From NCBI RefSeq assembly GCF_900491745.1, contig NZ_UETR01000004.1, positions 124,001 to 188,000 on the forward strand: a stretch of 64,000 bases of DNA. Reading direction: 5' to 3'. Position numbers and translations under genes: made by a program. Position 1 is the first letter of the stretch. Every line of letters starts with the position of its first letter. The notes below the pieces were generated by a model. The model ran no database searches, was not told the origin of the DNA, and saw nothing but the letters and a program-made list of their open reading frames with translations. Of this stretch, positions 28,117-35,864 are shown piece after piece. The stretch comes from Amarolinea aalborgensis. Its GTDB lineage: Bacteria; Chloroflexota; Anaerolineae; SSC4; Amarolineaceae.

Positions 28117-28938
28117 ATGGATATCGGGGTCATACCGGCTTTTGTAGCCGGCTTCATCTCATTTGTGTCGCCTTGCGTGCTGCCCCTGGTGCCAGCGTAT
28201 ATCGGATACCTCGGCGGCACCGCGGTCACCACCGCGGGCACGACGCAGCGCAATAACTACGTGACCTTCTTGCACGCGGTCTTCTTCGTGCTTGGGTTTA
28301 CCAGTATTTTCGTGCTCCTGGGCGCCACGGCCAGCGCCGTAGGGCAGCTGCTCAACCAGGAAGTGTATACCATTCAGAAGATCGGCGGCGTCATCGTCAT
28401 TCTGTTTGGTCTGCACATGATGGGCCTCTTCACCGCGATCGAACGCGCCATCCAGGCGCGACCGACGTGGCGTGACAGCGTCGTGGGCCAGGTGGCCCTG
28501 CCGGCTCTGAAGTGGTTCAACTCCCTGCTTTACACCGAAAAGCGCGTTCATGTACAGGCCAATCCGACCTTGGGCTTCTTCTCCTCCTTTCTGGTCGGCA
28601 TCTTTTTTGCCGCTGGCTGGACGCCGTGCGTCGGACCGATCTTGGGCACGATCTTGCTTGCGGCCTCCTCGGCCGAATCGGTCGGCCGCGGCACCGTCGT
28701 GCTGACAGCCTATTCCCTGGGTCTCGGCATTCCCTTCCTGCTGACGGGTCTCCTGCTGGAGTCTATGACCGGCGTTCTGCGTCGCGCTCGACCCTATCTT
28801 GGCGTCATCTCGTTCATCAGCGGCCTTTTCTTGATCTATGTCGGCTTCCTGTTGTTCACTCATCAACTTGGCGTGCTGGGCGCACGCTTGCAGGAACTTC
28901 TCCCCTGGTTGACGGAGTTTTCAACCCGCAATGGCTAA
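28117..28938 (+). CDS. ccdA: Thiol-disulfide membrane transporter CcdA
   Basis: 273 residues with six transmembrane helices and a pseudo-symmetrical pair of cysteines: Cys20 in FVSPCVLPLVPAYIGYLGG and Cys171 in AGWTPCVGPILG. These are the two reactive cysteines that carry electrons across the membrane from cytoplasmic thioredoxin to ResA-type proteins. It follows ccmD by 7 bases and overlaps the ResA/TlpA-like gene by 8 bases, so the products probably work as a pair reducing apocytochrome CxxCH motifs. Confidence 0.94.
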   Translation: MDIGVIPAFVAGFISFVSPCVLPLVPAYIGYLGGTAVTTAGTTQRNNYVTFLHAVFFVLGFTSIFVLLGATASAVGQLLNQEVYTIQKIGGVIVILFGLHMMGLFTAIERAIQARPTWRDSVVGQVALPALKWFNSLLYTEKRVHVQANPTLGFFSSFLVGIFFAAGWTPCVGPILGTILLAASSAESVGRGTVVLTAYSLGLGIPFLLTGLLLESMTGVLRRARPYLGVISFISGLFLIYVGFLLFTHQLGVLGARLQELLPWLTEFSTRNG

Positions 28939-29602
28939 GCAACAAAGCGTTTTGCGCGGCGTGATCACACGGATACCCAGCAGACAACATCGGCTGCGTT
29001 TCCTGGTGAGCGGCCTTCTCTTGCTGACGCTGGCTGCCTGCGGTTCGACTGAGCTCGCCGAAGTCGGCGCGCCATCTGCATCCACGCCCGCGTCGAGCGC
29101 CGGGGCGACCCTGCGCCTGCCGGCCAAGCCGGCTGATGAGCTGGCGACGGCCGCCATGCCCGCCAACATCAATAACGACGGGGCGCAGCCGACGGCTAAA
29201 TCCCCGGCGCCTGATTTTGCCCTGCGCTACGCGGATGGCGCCGAGGTGCGCCTGAGCGACCTGCGCGGACACCCCATTCTCATCAATTTTTGGGCCACCT
29301 GGTGTGGCCCCTGTCGCCTGGAAATGCCTGACATTGTGGCGGCGTATGAGAAGCACAAGGATGCCGGTTTCATCGTCATTGCCGTGAACCTGGAAGAGAG
29401 CGCGGACAAGATCAAACCGTTTGCCGAGGAGTTGGGCATGGCCCTGCCCATTGTCATGGATGATGGCCTCGCCGCGCGCGCGTACCAGGTGCGCGTGATG
29501 CCCAGCTCGTTCTTCATTGACCGTGAAGGCAAGATCAGCGCGCGCTGGTTAGGCGTCCTCACCCCTTCTTTGATCGAGAAGAACCTGGCGCCCATCTTAT
29601 AG
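28931..29602 (+). CDS. ResA/TlpA-like thioredoxin lipoprotein
   Basis: 223 residues. A lipoprotein signal ends in LTLAAC37, followed by a linker and a thioredoxin fold with the redox pair Cys125-Gly-Pro-Cys128 in NFWATWCGPCRLEMPD and the cis-proline region MPSSFFID. It should reduce apocytochrome c thiols on the outer side of the membrane with electrons from CcdA. Just after the lipobox the protein has CGSTELAEV, encoded by a REP-like sequence that also occurs elsewhere in the window, so the linker probably holds an inserted repeat. A cytoplasmic start before the signal is supported by the overlap with ccdA. Confidence 0.92.
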   Translation: MAKQQSVLRGVITRIPSRQHRLRFLVSGLLLLTLAACGSTELAEVGAPSASTPASSAGATLRLPAKPADELATAAMPANINNDGAQPTAKSPAPDFALRYADGAEVRLSDLRGHPILINFWATWCGPCRLEMPDIVAAYEKHKDAGFIVIAVNLEESADKIKPFAEELGMALPIVMDDGLAARAYQVRVMPSSFFIDREGKISARWLGVLTPSLIEKNLAPIL

Positions 29603-29607
29603 CTGGC

Positions 29608-29865
29608 GTGATGCACACAATCACTCTGTATTCCAAAGACGGCTGCCATCTGTGCGAGCAACTGCTGCACGTGTTGCGCCCGTTGGCAGATGAACTGGGC
29701 CTACACGTGCTGGAGGTGGACATCACCACAGATCCGGCGCTGTGGCAGCGTTTTCGTTACTTGATTCCAGTCGTCGCCACACCGACGCGTGCGTTCTTTG
29801 CGCCGATTGATATGGACGAATTGATGGAGGTCCTGCGAGATGTCAACACCTGGCCCATTGGCTGA
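29608..29865 (+). CDS. Glutaredoxin-like protein (DUF836 type)
   Basis: 85 residues with YSKDGCHLCEQLLHVL, giving the CxxC pair Cys12-Cys15, then EVDITTDPALWQRFRYLIPVV with the cis-proline of glutaredoxin-like folds. Such proteins are small cytoplasmic dithiol proteins. It lies 5 bases after the ResA-like gene and overlaps the next gene, so it probably takes part in redox handling for cytochrome c maturation. The exact partner is unknown. Confidence 0.85.
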   Translation: MMHTITLYSKDGCHLCEQLLHVLRPLADELGLHVLEVDITTDPALWQRFRYLIPVVATPTRAFFAPIDMDELMEVLRDVNTWPIG

Positions 29866-30508
29866 TCGTGTGCCCGCGCCGCCGGACCGCTTCACCCAGA
29901 CCGTGAATAGGTTAGTCGCCTGGGTTGCGCGTCATTGGCTGCTGCTGTTCAGCGTATTCCTGATTCTCTACCTGGCCATTCCCATCAGCGCGCCCATCCT
30001 CATGCACAGCGGCCATGAGCGCCTGGGCCGTATGATCTACAGCCTTTATCGGCTGTTGTGCCACGAACTGCCGGAGCGCTCCTATTTTCTGTTTGGCCCG
30101 CAGCACGTCTACTCGCTGTCTGAACTGACTGCGGCGGGCGTTCTGCCTGGCCTGGGCATTTTTGAGCGCCCTCTCTACCTCGGCGATGTGCAGCACGGTT
30201 ACAAAATCGCCCTGTGTCAGCGCGACCTGGCGATTTACGGCTCGTTGCTGCTCGGCGGCTGGCTGTTTGGCCTCCTGCGCAACCGCCGCATGACCTTGCC
30301 GCGGTTGACGATCAAGACCTATCTCATCTTCGTGGCGCCGATTGCCCTGGACGGCTTCACGCAGTTGTTTGGCTGGCGCGAGAGCAATTATGTCCTGCGC
30401 ACGGCCACCGGCGCCATCTTTGGCCTGGCCTCAGCGGGTCTTGCCTATCCCAACATCGAGGATGCGATGCGCGATGCGCTGCGGGGGCTTACCGTTCAAG
30501 CCCCCTAA
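29840..30508 (+). CDS. DUF2085 membrane protein
   Basis: 222 residues with several hydrophobic helices and the DUF2085 hallmark LYRLLCHELPERSYFLFG with conserved Cys-His and Arg-Ser. LPRLTIKTYLIFVAPIALDG and TQLFGWRESNY also fit. The function is unknown. It is the last gene of the ccm-type run and overlaps the glutaredoxin-like gene by 26 bases. A perfect 8 bp hairpin overlaps its stop codon but lacks a T-tract. Confidence 0.9.
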   Translation: MSTPGPLADRVPAPPDRFTQTVNRLVAWVARHWLLLFSVFLILYLAIPISAPILMHSGHERLGRMIYSLYRLLCHELPERSYFLFGPQHVYSLSELTAAGVLPGLGIFERPLYLGDVQHGYKIALCQRDLAIYGSLLLGGWLFGLLRNRRMTLPRLTIKTYLIFVAPIALDGFTQLFGWRESNYVLRTATGAIFGLASAGLAYPNIEDAMRDALRGLTVQAP

Positions 30509-30509
30509 A

Positions 30510-30539
30510 TTGGACAGAAGCGGCCTGTTCGGCTATACT
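30510..30539 (+). promoter_or_regulatory. Candidate promoter for rpsT
   Basis: TTGGAC at 30510-30515 and TATACT at 30534-30539, 18 bases apart, lie upstream of rpsT and just after the DUF2085 stop. Both hexamers are one to two bases from consensus. The distance to the rpsT start (about 50 bases) is reasonable. It is a plausible separate promoter, not proven. Confidence 0.5.
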
Positions 30540-30586
30540 AGCCGTCTATCATGAAACGGTAACTAGAAGATTGTGGAGGAGAGTTC

Positions 30587-30868
30587 GTGGCTAACCATAA
30601 GTCTGCGATTAAGCGCATTCGCCGCAACGAGCGGGCACATCAGCATAACCGTCTGGTCATCACGTCCATGCGCACCCATCTCAAGGGCGCACGGGCAAAG
30701 TTGGCTGGGAGCAGCGAAGCCGACGCACAGGAGTCTCTGCGCAAGGCCGTTAGTGCCCTGGATCATGCGGCCCAGAAGGGCGTTGTCCATCGCAACAATG
30801 CAGCCCGCCGCAAGTCACGCCTGATGTTGGCCTACAACAAGGCTGCTGCGGCCCGTCAAACGGCCTGA
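30587..30868 (+). CDS. rpsT: 30S ribosomal protein S20
   Basis: 93 residues, highly basic: ANHKSAIKRIRRNERAH at the N-terminus, a central helix with KGARAKLAGSSEADAQESL, and the conserved VHRNNAARRKSRL. It binds the 5' domain of 16S rRNA in the small subunit. The start is GTG, preceded by a strong GGAGGAGAG ribosome-binding site 6 bases upstream. It has its own terminator at 30892-30934 and is transcribed toward the convergent pan operon. Confidence 0.97.
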   Translation: MANHKSAIKRIRRNERAHQHNRLVITSMRTHLKGARAKLAGSSEADAQESLRKAVSALDHAAQKGVVHRNNAARRKSRLMLAYNKAAAARQTA

Positions 30869-30891
30869 TTTTTCAGTAAATTGTTCATCAG

Positions 30892-30934
30892 AAAAGTCCA
30901 CGTCGCACCCACCGCGGGGCGACGTGGACTTTTT
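30892..30934 (+). terminator. Intrinsic terminator of rpsT
   Basis: A 14-15 bp stem (AAAAGTCCACGTCGC pairing with GCGACGTGGACTTTT) encloses a 12-base loop and ends in a T-rich tract, 23 bases past the rpsT stop codon. As the stem is flanked by A and T runs on both sides, it could also terminate the convergent coaX transcript on the minus strand. Confidence 0.92.
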
Positions 30935-30981
30935 GTTTGTATCGAAGAACCCTGGTTGCGCTGCAGCCAAAAAATCCTGGC

Positions 30982-31755
30982 TCAGGCTGCCTGGTTCAAT
31001 TCCCAGATCAAGCGCAAGCCCGCCAATGTAAGCCAGGGGTCCACCACTTCGAGCGCATCGGTATGGCGGGCAATCACCTCGCCCAGGCCGCCCGTGGCGA
31101 TGACTTTCATGTCTGGCCCCAGGCGGGCGCGGAAACGATTGACCAGCCCCTCCACCAGGGCCACATAGCCCAGGAAAAGCCCTGACTGCATGGCCTGCAC
31201 CGTGCTTTTGCCGATCACATCGGGCGGCGCAGTCAGCTCCACGCGGAAGAGCTGCGCCGCGCGCTGACCTAACGCATCGGCCGCAATCGCCAGACCCGGC
31301 GCAATCGCGCCGCCCAGGTAGTCGCCCTCCGCGCTGACTGCGTCGAACGTCGTCGCCGTGCCAAAATCTACCACGCAGGCTGGCCCGCCGTAAAGCTTGT
31401 GCGCGGCCGCCGTGTTGACGACTCGGTCCGCGCCCACCTCGCGCGGATTGTCCACGCGCACGCGCACCCCGGTGCGCACGCCTGTGCCGACCACCAGCAC
31501 CTTGCTGTGCAAGTAGTTTTCGCCCAACTCAACGAACGGCTGCGTGACCGCAGGCACCACACTGGCGATGATCGCGCCGGTCACGCTGCCCGGCACGGCG
31601 AATCCGGCGCGCTCCATCAGGCTGAGCACGGTCACCGCGTACTCGTCGGCCGTCTTGCCGTTTACCGTATTCAACCGCCAGTGGGTCTTGAGCGTCTCGC
31701 CCTCGTACAGCCCCAACACAATGTTCGTATTGCCAATATCAACGGCCAGTAACAT
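30982..31755 (-). CDS. coaX: Type III pantothenate kinase
   Basis: 257 residues. It starts at ATG 31755 with MLLAVDIGNTNIVLGLYEGE, the ATPase-like first phosphate loop with conserved Asp and Asn. GADRVVNTAAAHKLYGGPACVVDFGTATT includes the second phosphate loop, and GGAIAPGL and VIATGGLGEVIA follow. The enzyme phosphorylates pantothenate, the first step of CoA synthesis. The reading frame stays open upstream through the 63 bp minisatellite, but family alignment places the start at 31755. It is the last gene of the panD-panC run, separated from panC by the repeat array. Confidence 0.95.
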   Translation of the reverse strand: MLLAVDIGNTNIVLGLYEGETLKTHWRLNTVNGKTADEYAVTVLSLMERAGFAVPGSVTGAIIASVVPAVTQPFVELGENYLHSKVLVVGTGVRTGVRVRVDNPREVGADRVVNTAAAHKLYGGPACVVDFGTATTFDAVSAEGDYLGGAIAPGLAIAADALGQRAAQLFRVELTAPPDVIGKSTVQAMQSGLFLGYVALVEGLVNRFRARLGPDMKVIATGGLGEVIARHTDALEVVDPWLTLAGLRLIWELNQAA

Positions 31756-31785
31756 GATCCTCTCCGTCTCGTTGCTGTTCAAGCG

Positions 31786-32290
31786 CTGCCGCCGAATGAA
31801 TTCGGGGCGCAGGGGCGTTCCGCCACGATGTCGGCCGTCGCCGACCGGCTGCCGCCGAATGAATTCGGGGCGCAGGGGCGTCCCGCCACGATGTCGGCCT
31901 GCGCCGACCGGCTGCCGCCGAATGAATTCGGGGCGCAGGGGCGTCCCGCCACGATGTCGGCCTACGCCGACCGGCTGCCGCCGAATGAATTCGGGGCGCA
32001 GGGGCGTCCCGCCACGATGTCGGCCTGCGCCGACCGGCTGCCGCCGAATGAATTCGGGGCGCAGGGGCGTCCCGCCACGATGTCGGCCGTCGCCGACCGG
32101 CTGCCGCCGAATGAATTCGGGGCGCAGGGGCGTCCCGCCACGATGTCGGCCGTCGCCGACCGGCTGCCGCCGAATGAATTCGGGGCGCAGGGGCGTTCCG
32201 CCACGATGTCGGCCTACGCCGACTGGCTGCCGCCGAATGAATTCGGGGCGCAGGGGCGTCCCGCCACGATGTCGGCCTACGCCGACCGGT
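31786..32290. repeat. 63 bp minisatellite, eight copies
   Basis: The start of the unit (GAATGAATTCGGGGCGCAGG) recurs at 31794, 31857, 31920, 31983, 32046, 32109, 32172 and 32235, an exact 63 bp period with no spacers. Copies are nearly identical. The main variation is a single triplet (GTC, TGC or TAC) before GCCGAC, plus a TT/CC change and one C/T change. Because 63 is a multiple of three, several frames on both strands stay open across it, but no start, codon pattern or family supports a gene. It lies between panC and coaX. Confidence 0.95.
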
Positions 32291-32304
32291 TCTGCGCCCA
32301 CGCT

Positions 32305-32354
32305 TGCCCTGAGCCTTCGGCGTGAGCTCAGTCGAACGCTTGTCGAAGGGCAGG
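32305..32354. repeat. REP-like inverted repeat (intergenic copy)
   Basis: On the minus strand this reads CTGCCCTTCGACAAG followed by TTCGACTGAGCTCACGCC and GAAGGCTCAGGG, a familiar type of REP-like sequence with an imperfect inverted repeat. The core TTCGACTGAGCTC...CGCCGAAG is also found inside two coding genes (29044-29065 and 34473-34495). Confidence 0.75.
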
Positions 32355-32420
32355 TGGGCGCCTGGCGGCACGCCTCTTAGGCCCGATTTCAATCGCTGAT
32401 CACTGTTTGCCCGTCTGCGT

Positions 32421-33254
32421 TCACAACACCAGGTTGTCAATCAACCGTGTGCGCCCGATGCGCACCGCCAGGGACAGCAGGACGCCCTCACGCGCCGGCT
32501 CATGCAGTTCGGCCAGGCTCTGGGCGTTGGCCGCGCTGACGTACTCCACCGCCGCCAACGGCTCCGCCGCCAGTACGTCGAGCATGCACTGGCGCAGCTG
32601 CGCCGGGTCGCGCGTGCCGTCCATCCAGGCCTGCTGCGCAGCGGTCAGCGCCCGATGGAGCACCGGCGCGGCGCGGCGCTGCTCCGGCGTCAGATAGGCG
32701 TTGCGACTGCTCATGGCCAGGCCATCCGGCTCGCGCACCGTCGGGCAGACCACAACCTCCAGGTCGAAATTCAGATCGAGCGCCATCGTTTGAATCACGC
32801 GCGCCTGCTGCGCATCCTTCTGCCCAAAGTAGGCGCGCGTCGGGCGGGCCAGGTTGAACAGCTTGGCGACCACCGTGGCGACGCCGCGGAAATGCCCAGG
32901 CCGGCGCGCGCCTTCGAGCGGCAGCGCAACCTCCTCCACCGTAACGTAGGTCTGAAAGCCGGGCGGATAGACAGCTTCGGGCGTTGGCGTGAAGACGATG
33001 TCGCAGCCGGCCTCCGCCAGCAGCGCCAGGTCGCGCGGTAGGTCACGTGGATAGGCGGCCAGGTCTTCATTGGGGCCAAACTGGGTTGGGTTGACAAAGA
33101 TGGTGGCGATGACATGGTCATTTTCGGCGCGGGCGCGCGTCGCCAGAGCGATGTGCCCGGCGTGCAGATAGCCCATCGTGGGCACGAGGCCGACCGACCC
33201 GGTCAGGCTGCGCCGCGCCGCGTGCATGTCAGCGATAGAGGTGATCTGGATCAT
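32421..33254 (-). CDS. panC: Pantothenate synthetase
   Basis: 277 residues. VPTMGYLHAGHIALATRARAEND contains the HxGH nucleotidyltransferase motif. VNPTQFGPNEDL, AYPRDLPRDLALL, RPTRAYFGQKDAQQ and LAMSSRNAYL (the KMSKS-equivalent site) are all present. It condenses pantoate with beta-alanine using ATP, and beta-alanine comes from panD in the same operon. The start codon overlaps the panB stop (ATGA), which shows translational coupling. The protein has normal length. Confidence 0.97.
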   Translation of the reverse strand: MIQITSIADMHAARRSLTGSVGLVPTMGYLHAGHIALATRARAENDHVIATIFVNPTQFGPNEDLAAYPRDLPRDLALLAEAGCDIVFTPTPEAVYPPGFQTYVTVEEVALPLEGARRPGHFRGVATVVAKLFNLARPTRAYFGQKDAQQARVIQTMALDLNFDLEVVVCPTVREPDGLAMSSRNAYLTPEQRRAAPVLHRALTAAQQAWMDGTRDPAQLRQCMLDVLAAEPLAAVEYVSAANAQSLAELHEPAREGVLLSLAVRIGRTRLIDNLVL

Positions 33255-34180
33255 GATTTGCGCTTGCCATTGCCTCCATAGACGGCGACGATCGCGTCAG
33301 CGCTGGCTGCGTCAGCCGGGTCAGCGGCGGCCGCGGGCGCGGCGTCGGCGGCCGTAATCAGCGCGGACCAGGTGGCTGCCTCCATGTGGACGCTGTGCGC
33401 TTCCGTGGGGAAACTACCGGCCTGCACCTCAGCGGCATACGTGCTCAGCGCCTCACGCGCGGCCTTCCCCAACTCGCCAAAGCGACGCGCGTGCTTGGGC
33501 ACGAAATCTTCGAACAACCCCAGCATGTCATGCCACACCTGCACCTGGCCGTCGCAGCCGGGGCCGGCGCCGATGCCAATCGTGGGCACATGGACGCGCT
33601 TGCTGACCAGCGCGGCCAGTTCGGCCGGCACCAGCTCGAGCACAATGGCAAACGCGCCCGCCTCTTCCAGTGCAAGCGCGTCGGCCAGCAGCTGTCGCGC
33701 CGTTTCCAGGCTGCGACCCTGCACCCGGTAGCCGCCGAACTGATTGACCGACTGCGGCGTCAGGCCGATGTGGCCCATCACCGGAATGCCGTTGTCGGTC
33801 AGGCGGCGCACGGTCTCGGCCATGCGCGCCCCGCCTTCGATCTTGACGGCCTGCGCGCCTGTTTGCTGCATCACGCGGCCGCAGTTGACGAGGGCCTGCT
33901 CCGGGTTGACGTGGTAGGTCATGAACGGCATGTCAACCACCACCAGCGCGTTCTGCGTGCCGCGCACCACGGCTTTGGCGTGATGGATCATCTCCTCTAG
34001 CGTCACCGGCACGGTGGATTCATAGCCGAGCATGACCATGCCGAGCGAATCGCCGACCAGGAGAATCGGCAGCCCTGCGGCCTCGGCCAGGCGTGCGCTC
34101 GTGTAATCGTACGCCGTCACCATCGGGATCCGCTCGCCGCGGTCCTTCATCTGCTGAAAATGGCGAATCGTTTTGCGCAT
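33251..34180 (-). CDS. panB: Ketopantoate hydroxymethyltransferase
   Basis: 309 residues. MVTAYDYTSARLAEAAGLP, ILLVGDSLGMVMLGYEST (metal-binding Asp), DMPFMTYHVN, VKIEGG, GHIGLTPQSVNQFGGYRVQG and TIGIGAGPGCDGQVQVWHDMLGL are all in place. The enzyme transfers a hydroxymethyl group from methylene-tetrahydrofolate to ketoisovalerate. The C-terminus is extended by an Ala-rich tail of about 40 residues compared with typical PanB proteins (about 265-280 residues). It lies between the DUF2520 gene and panC. Confidence 0.97.
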   Translation of the reverse strand: MRKTIRHFQQMKDRGERIPMVTAYDYTSARLAEAAGLPILLVGDSLGMVMLGYESTVPVTLEEMIHHAKAVVRGTQNALVVVDMPFMTYHVNPEQALVNCGRVMQQTGAQAVKIEGGARMAETVRRLTDNGIPVMGHIGLTPQSVNQFGGYRVQGRSLETARQLLADALALEEAGAFAIVLELVPAELAALVSKRVHVPTIGIGAGPGCDGQVQVWHDMLGLFEDFVPKHARRFGELGKAAREALSTYAAEVQAGSFPTEAHSVHMEAATWSALITAADAAPAAAADPADAASADAIVAVYGGNGKRKS

Positions 34181-34193
34181 ATCAAACTCCTTG

Positions 34194-35123
34194 TCAGGTT
34201 TCCTTTTTCACTGCCTGCGCCACGGCGTCCAGCGCCTGTGGGTCGAGGTTGAGCGCCTGGGCCAGGGGCAGCGTTTGGCAGGCCAGAGCGCGATATAAGT
34301 CGGCCAGATCGGGGGCTTGCGCGGTCAGCGCGTCCAGGTGGCGCGTGATGGTGGCGGCGTCGCCGCGGCGGATGGGGCCGGTCAGCGCGCCCGGTAGACC
34401 GACGGCTGCCAGGTTGTGCACGGCGCCCTCGGTCAAGCGCAGGAGCGCGGCTGCGGCCTGCGCCGGGGTCAGGACTTCGGCGAGCTCAGTCGAGCCGCCG
34501 GCCTGCGTCAACAGGCGCACACCCACGCTGAACAGCGTCACGACATAGTTGCTGGCAAAGACTGCGCCCGCATGATAGAGCGGGCGCGCGCCTGGCTTGA
34601 GCCACTGCCAGGTTCCGTTCAGTGATTCCGCCAGCGCCGGCAGCCAGGTGCGCAGCGGGCCTGCGCCTTCCAGGGCGAAAAAACTGCCTGGCAGCACCGC
34701 CCGCGCAGCTTCAACCGTGGCAAACGCCTGCAGCGGATGGAAACCGCCGATCCACGCGCCCGCGGCCTGGGCCGGCGCCAGGGCAGCCACTTCCACCGCG
34801 CCCGAACAATGCGCCACGCCTTGCCCGTCGCGCCAACCGCCGGCCTGCGCAATCGCCTGCGCGCAATCGCCGATCGCGCCATCCGGCACCGTCAGCAGCA
34901 CCAACTGCGCCTCCGCCAGGCAGGCCGGATCGTTCCAAGCCGCCGCGCCGATCTGCTGCGCCAGTCGGCCGGCCGAGTCGGGCGAACGGCTCCAGACGCC
35001 GCGGATTGGCCAGCCGCGTTGGCTGAGCAGCAGGGCCAGCGCGCTGCCGACGCGGCCCGCGCCCGCGATCGCCAGCGCGGGGCGGTGCGTCTCGTCGAAT
35101 TCGGCTGCGCTTGTGGTCAGCAT
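34194..35123 (-). CDS. Rossmann-fold oxidoreductase with DUF2520, candidate ketopantoate reductase
   Basis: 309 residues. ALAIAGAGRVGSALALLLSQRGW is a Rossmann NAD(P)-binding start, LVLLTVPDGAIGD follows, then GVAHCSGAVEVAAL and HPLQAFA, and the C-terminal half is DUF2520-like (HAGAVFASNYVVTLF). The family is often seen with pan genes. No classical panE/ilvC product is seen in this operon, which otherwise makes panD, panB, panC and coaX, so ketopantoate reduction is an attractive but unproven role. The stretch GGSTELAEV is encoded by a REP-like sequence shared with other loci in the window, inserted between helices of DUF2520. Confidence 0.82.
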   Translation of the reverse strand: MLTTSAAEFDETHRPALAIAGAGRVGSALALLLSQRGWPIRGVWSRSPDSAGRLAQQIGAAAWNDPACLAEAQLVLLTVPDGAIGDCAQAIAQAGGWRDGQGVAHCSGAVEVAALAPAQAAGAWIGGFHPLQAFATVEAARAVLPGSFFALEGAGPLRTWLPALAESLNGTWQWLKPGARPLYHAGAVFASNYVVTLFSVGVRLLTQAGGSTELAEVLTPAQAAAALLRLTEGAVHNLAAVGLPGALTGPIRRGDAATITRHLDALTAQAPDLADLYRALACQTLPLAQALNLDPQALDAVAQAVKKET

Positions 35124-35126
35124 GGT

Positions 35127-35540
35127 TCAGTTCAGACTCAACTCTGGCACAAAATCGGCGAAGCGCGTATTAGCCTTCTCTTCGGCCGTCACCTGCACGA
35201 TGCGATTGTTCGCATCTACAAAGACCACTGTCGGCGTCCAGGGCTGGGGAATTGGCTCCTGCACCTGCGCGTAGGACATGATGATCACCTTGTCGCCGGG
35301 AGAAACCAGGCGCGCGGCGGCGCCGTTCAAGCAGACCTCGCCGCTGCCGGGCGCGCCGGCAATGACATAGGTCTCCAAGCGCTGACCGTTATCCACGTCC
35401 ACCACCTGCACCTTCTCGTATTCATATAAATCGGCTGCAGCCAGCAGCTCGGCGTCAATCGTGATACTGCCAATATACTGAACATTCGCGCCCGTCACCG
35501 TGGCCCGATGAATCTTACTCTTGAACATCGTGCGTACCAT
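35127..35540 (-). CDS. panD: Aspartate 1-decarboxylase proenzyme
   Basis: 137 residues if the second ATG (35540) is used. That start puts the autocleavage site Gly24-Ser25 (in YIGSITID) in its canonical position; a further ATG at 35543 adds one Met. MFKSKIHRATVTGANVQYIG, GDKVIIMSYAQV and PTVVFVDANNRI fit the family. The enzyme self-cleaves to a pyruvoyl form that decarboxylates aspartate to beta-alanine. It is the first gene after a leader region that contains a terminator-like hairpin and an upstream promoter. Confidence 0.95.
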   Translation of the reverse strand: MVRTMFKSKIHRATVTGANVQYIGSITIDAELLAAADLYEYEKVQVVDVDNGQRLETYVIAGAPGSGEVCLNGAAARLVSPGDKVIIMSYAQVQEPIPQPWTPTVVFVDANNRIVQVTAEEKANTRFADFVPELSLN

Positions 35541-35571
35541 CATCGTATTTCACCCCCGCAGCGTATCAAAA

Positions 35572-35604
35572 CAAAAAAACCCCTCGCGCCGGCGCGCGAG
35601 AGGT
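35572..35604 (-). terminator. Terminator hairpin in the panD leader (attenuator candidate)
   Basis: On the minus strand CTCGCGC (35594-35600) pairs with GCGCGAG (35583-35589) around a 4-base loop, with further outer pairs, followed by seven T bases (35573-35579). It lies about 30 bases upstream of panD and about 120-150 bases downstream of the candidate promoter, with no gene in between. Its natural reading is an attenuator that ends transcription of the leader unless something prevents it. The sequence before it might hold an alternative fold. Confidence 0.75.
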
Positions 35605-35720
35605 TGCTCAATCAGCCTCAGTCCACCTCGCCGTCTCGGTCGTCGTGCGATCCAAGCGACATCGTAACATATGATGTTTTCGATCCGTCCCCGCTTGCCG
35701 CCACCGCAGTGGTCAACAGC
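35605..35720 (-). ncRNA. Possible structured leader RNA (pan-type) upstream of panD
   Basis: The roughly 115 bases between the predicted start of transcription (about 35720) and the attenuator hairpin carry no ORF. Short pairings such as ACATC with GATGT (around 35660-35685) are possible. Chloroflexota are known to carry a conserved RNA motif (pan motif) ahead of panB/panC/panD genes, so the position fits. I could not verify the motif's conserved bulges by eye, so this is a candidate only. Confidence 0.35.
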
Positions 35721-35726
35721 GAATGA

Positions 35727-35754
35727 ATTATAGCAGGTCTACGGCGCATGGCAA
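35727..35754 (-). promoter_or_regulatory. Candidate promoter of the pan operon
   Basis: Read on the minus strand, TTGCCA (35749-35754) and a perfect TATAAT (35727-35732) are 16 bases apart. The hexamers match consensus 4/6 and 6/6. Transcription would start near 35720, about 180 bases ahead of panD, so the operon has a long leader. No other gene lies between. Confidence 0.65.
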
Positions 35755-35864
35755 GTAGGAATGGCTCCAGATTGCAGATTGGCGGAGCAGCGCATTCACC
35801 CTCGCGGGTCTGCGCATTCAGGTTGTATGAATCGCGCAATCTATGAGGATCATGCAAAGTTGAT

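Noticed and set aside
30483..30505. GGGGGCTT/AAGCCCCC hairpin as a terminator of the ccm run
   Set aside because: No T-tract follows and it overlaps the stop codon of the DUF2085 gene.
31786..32290. CRISPR-like repeat array
   Set aside because: Units are directly contiguous with no unique spacers, so it is a minisatellite.
30982..32301. Long minus-strand frame through the minisatellite as a coaX N-terminal extension
   Set aside because: coaX homology begins at 31755 with MLLAVDIGNTN; the upstream part is only the open repeat.
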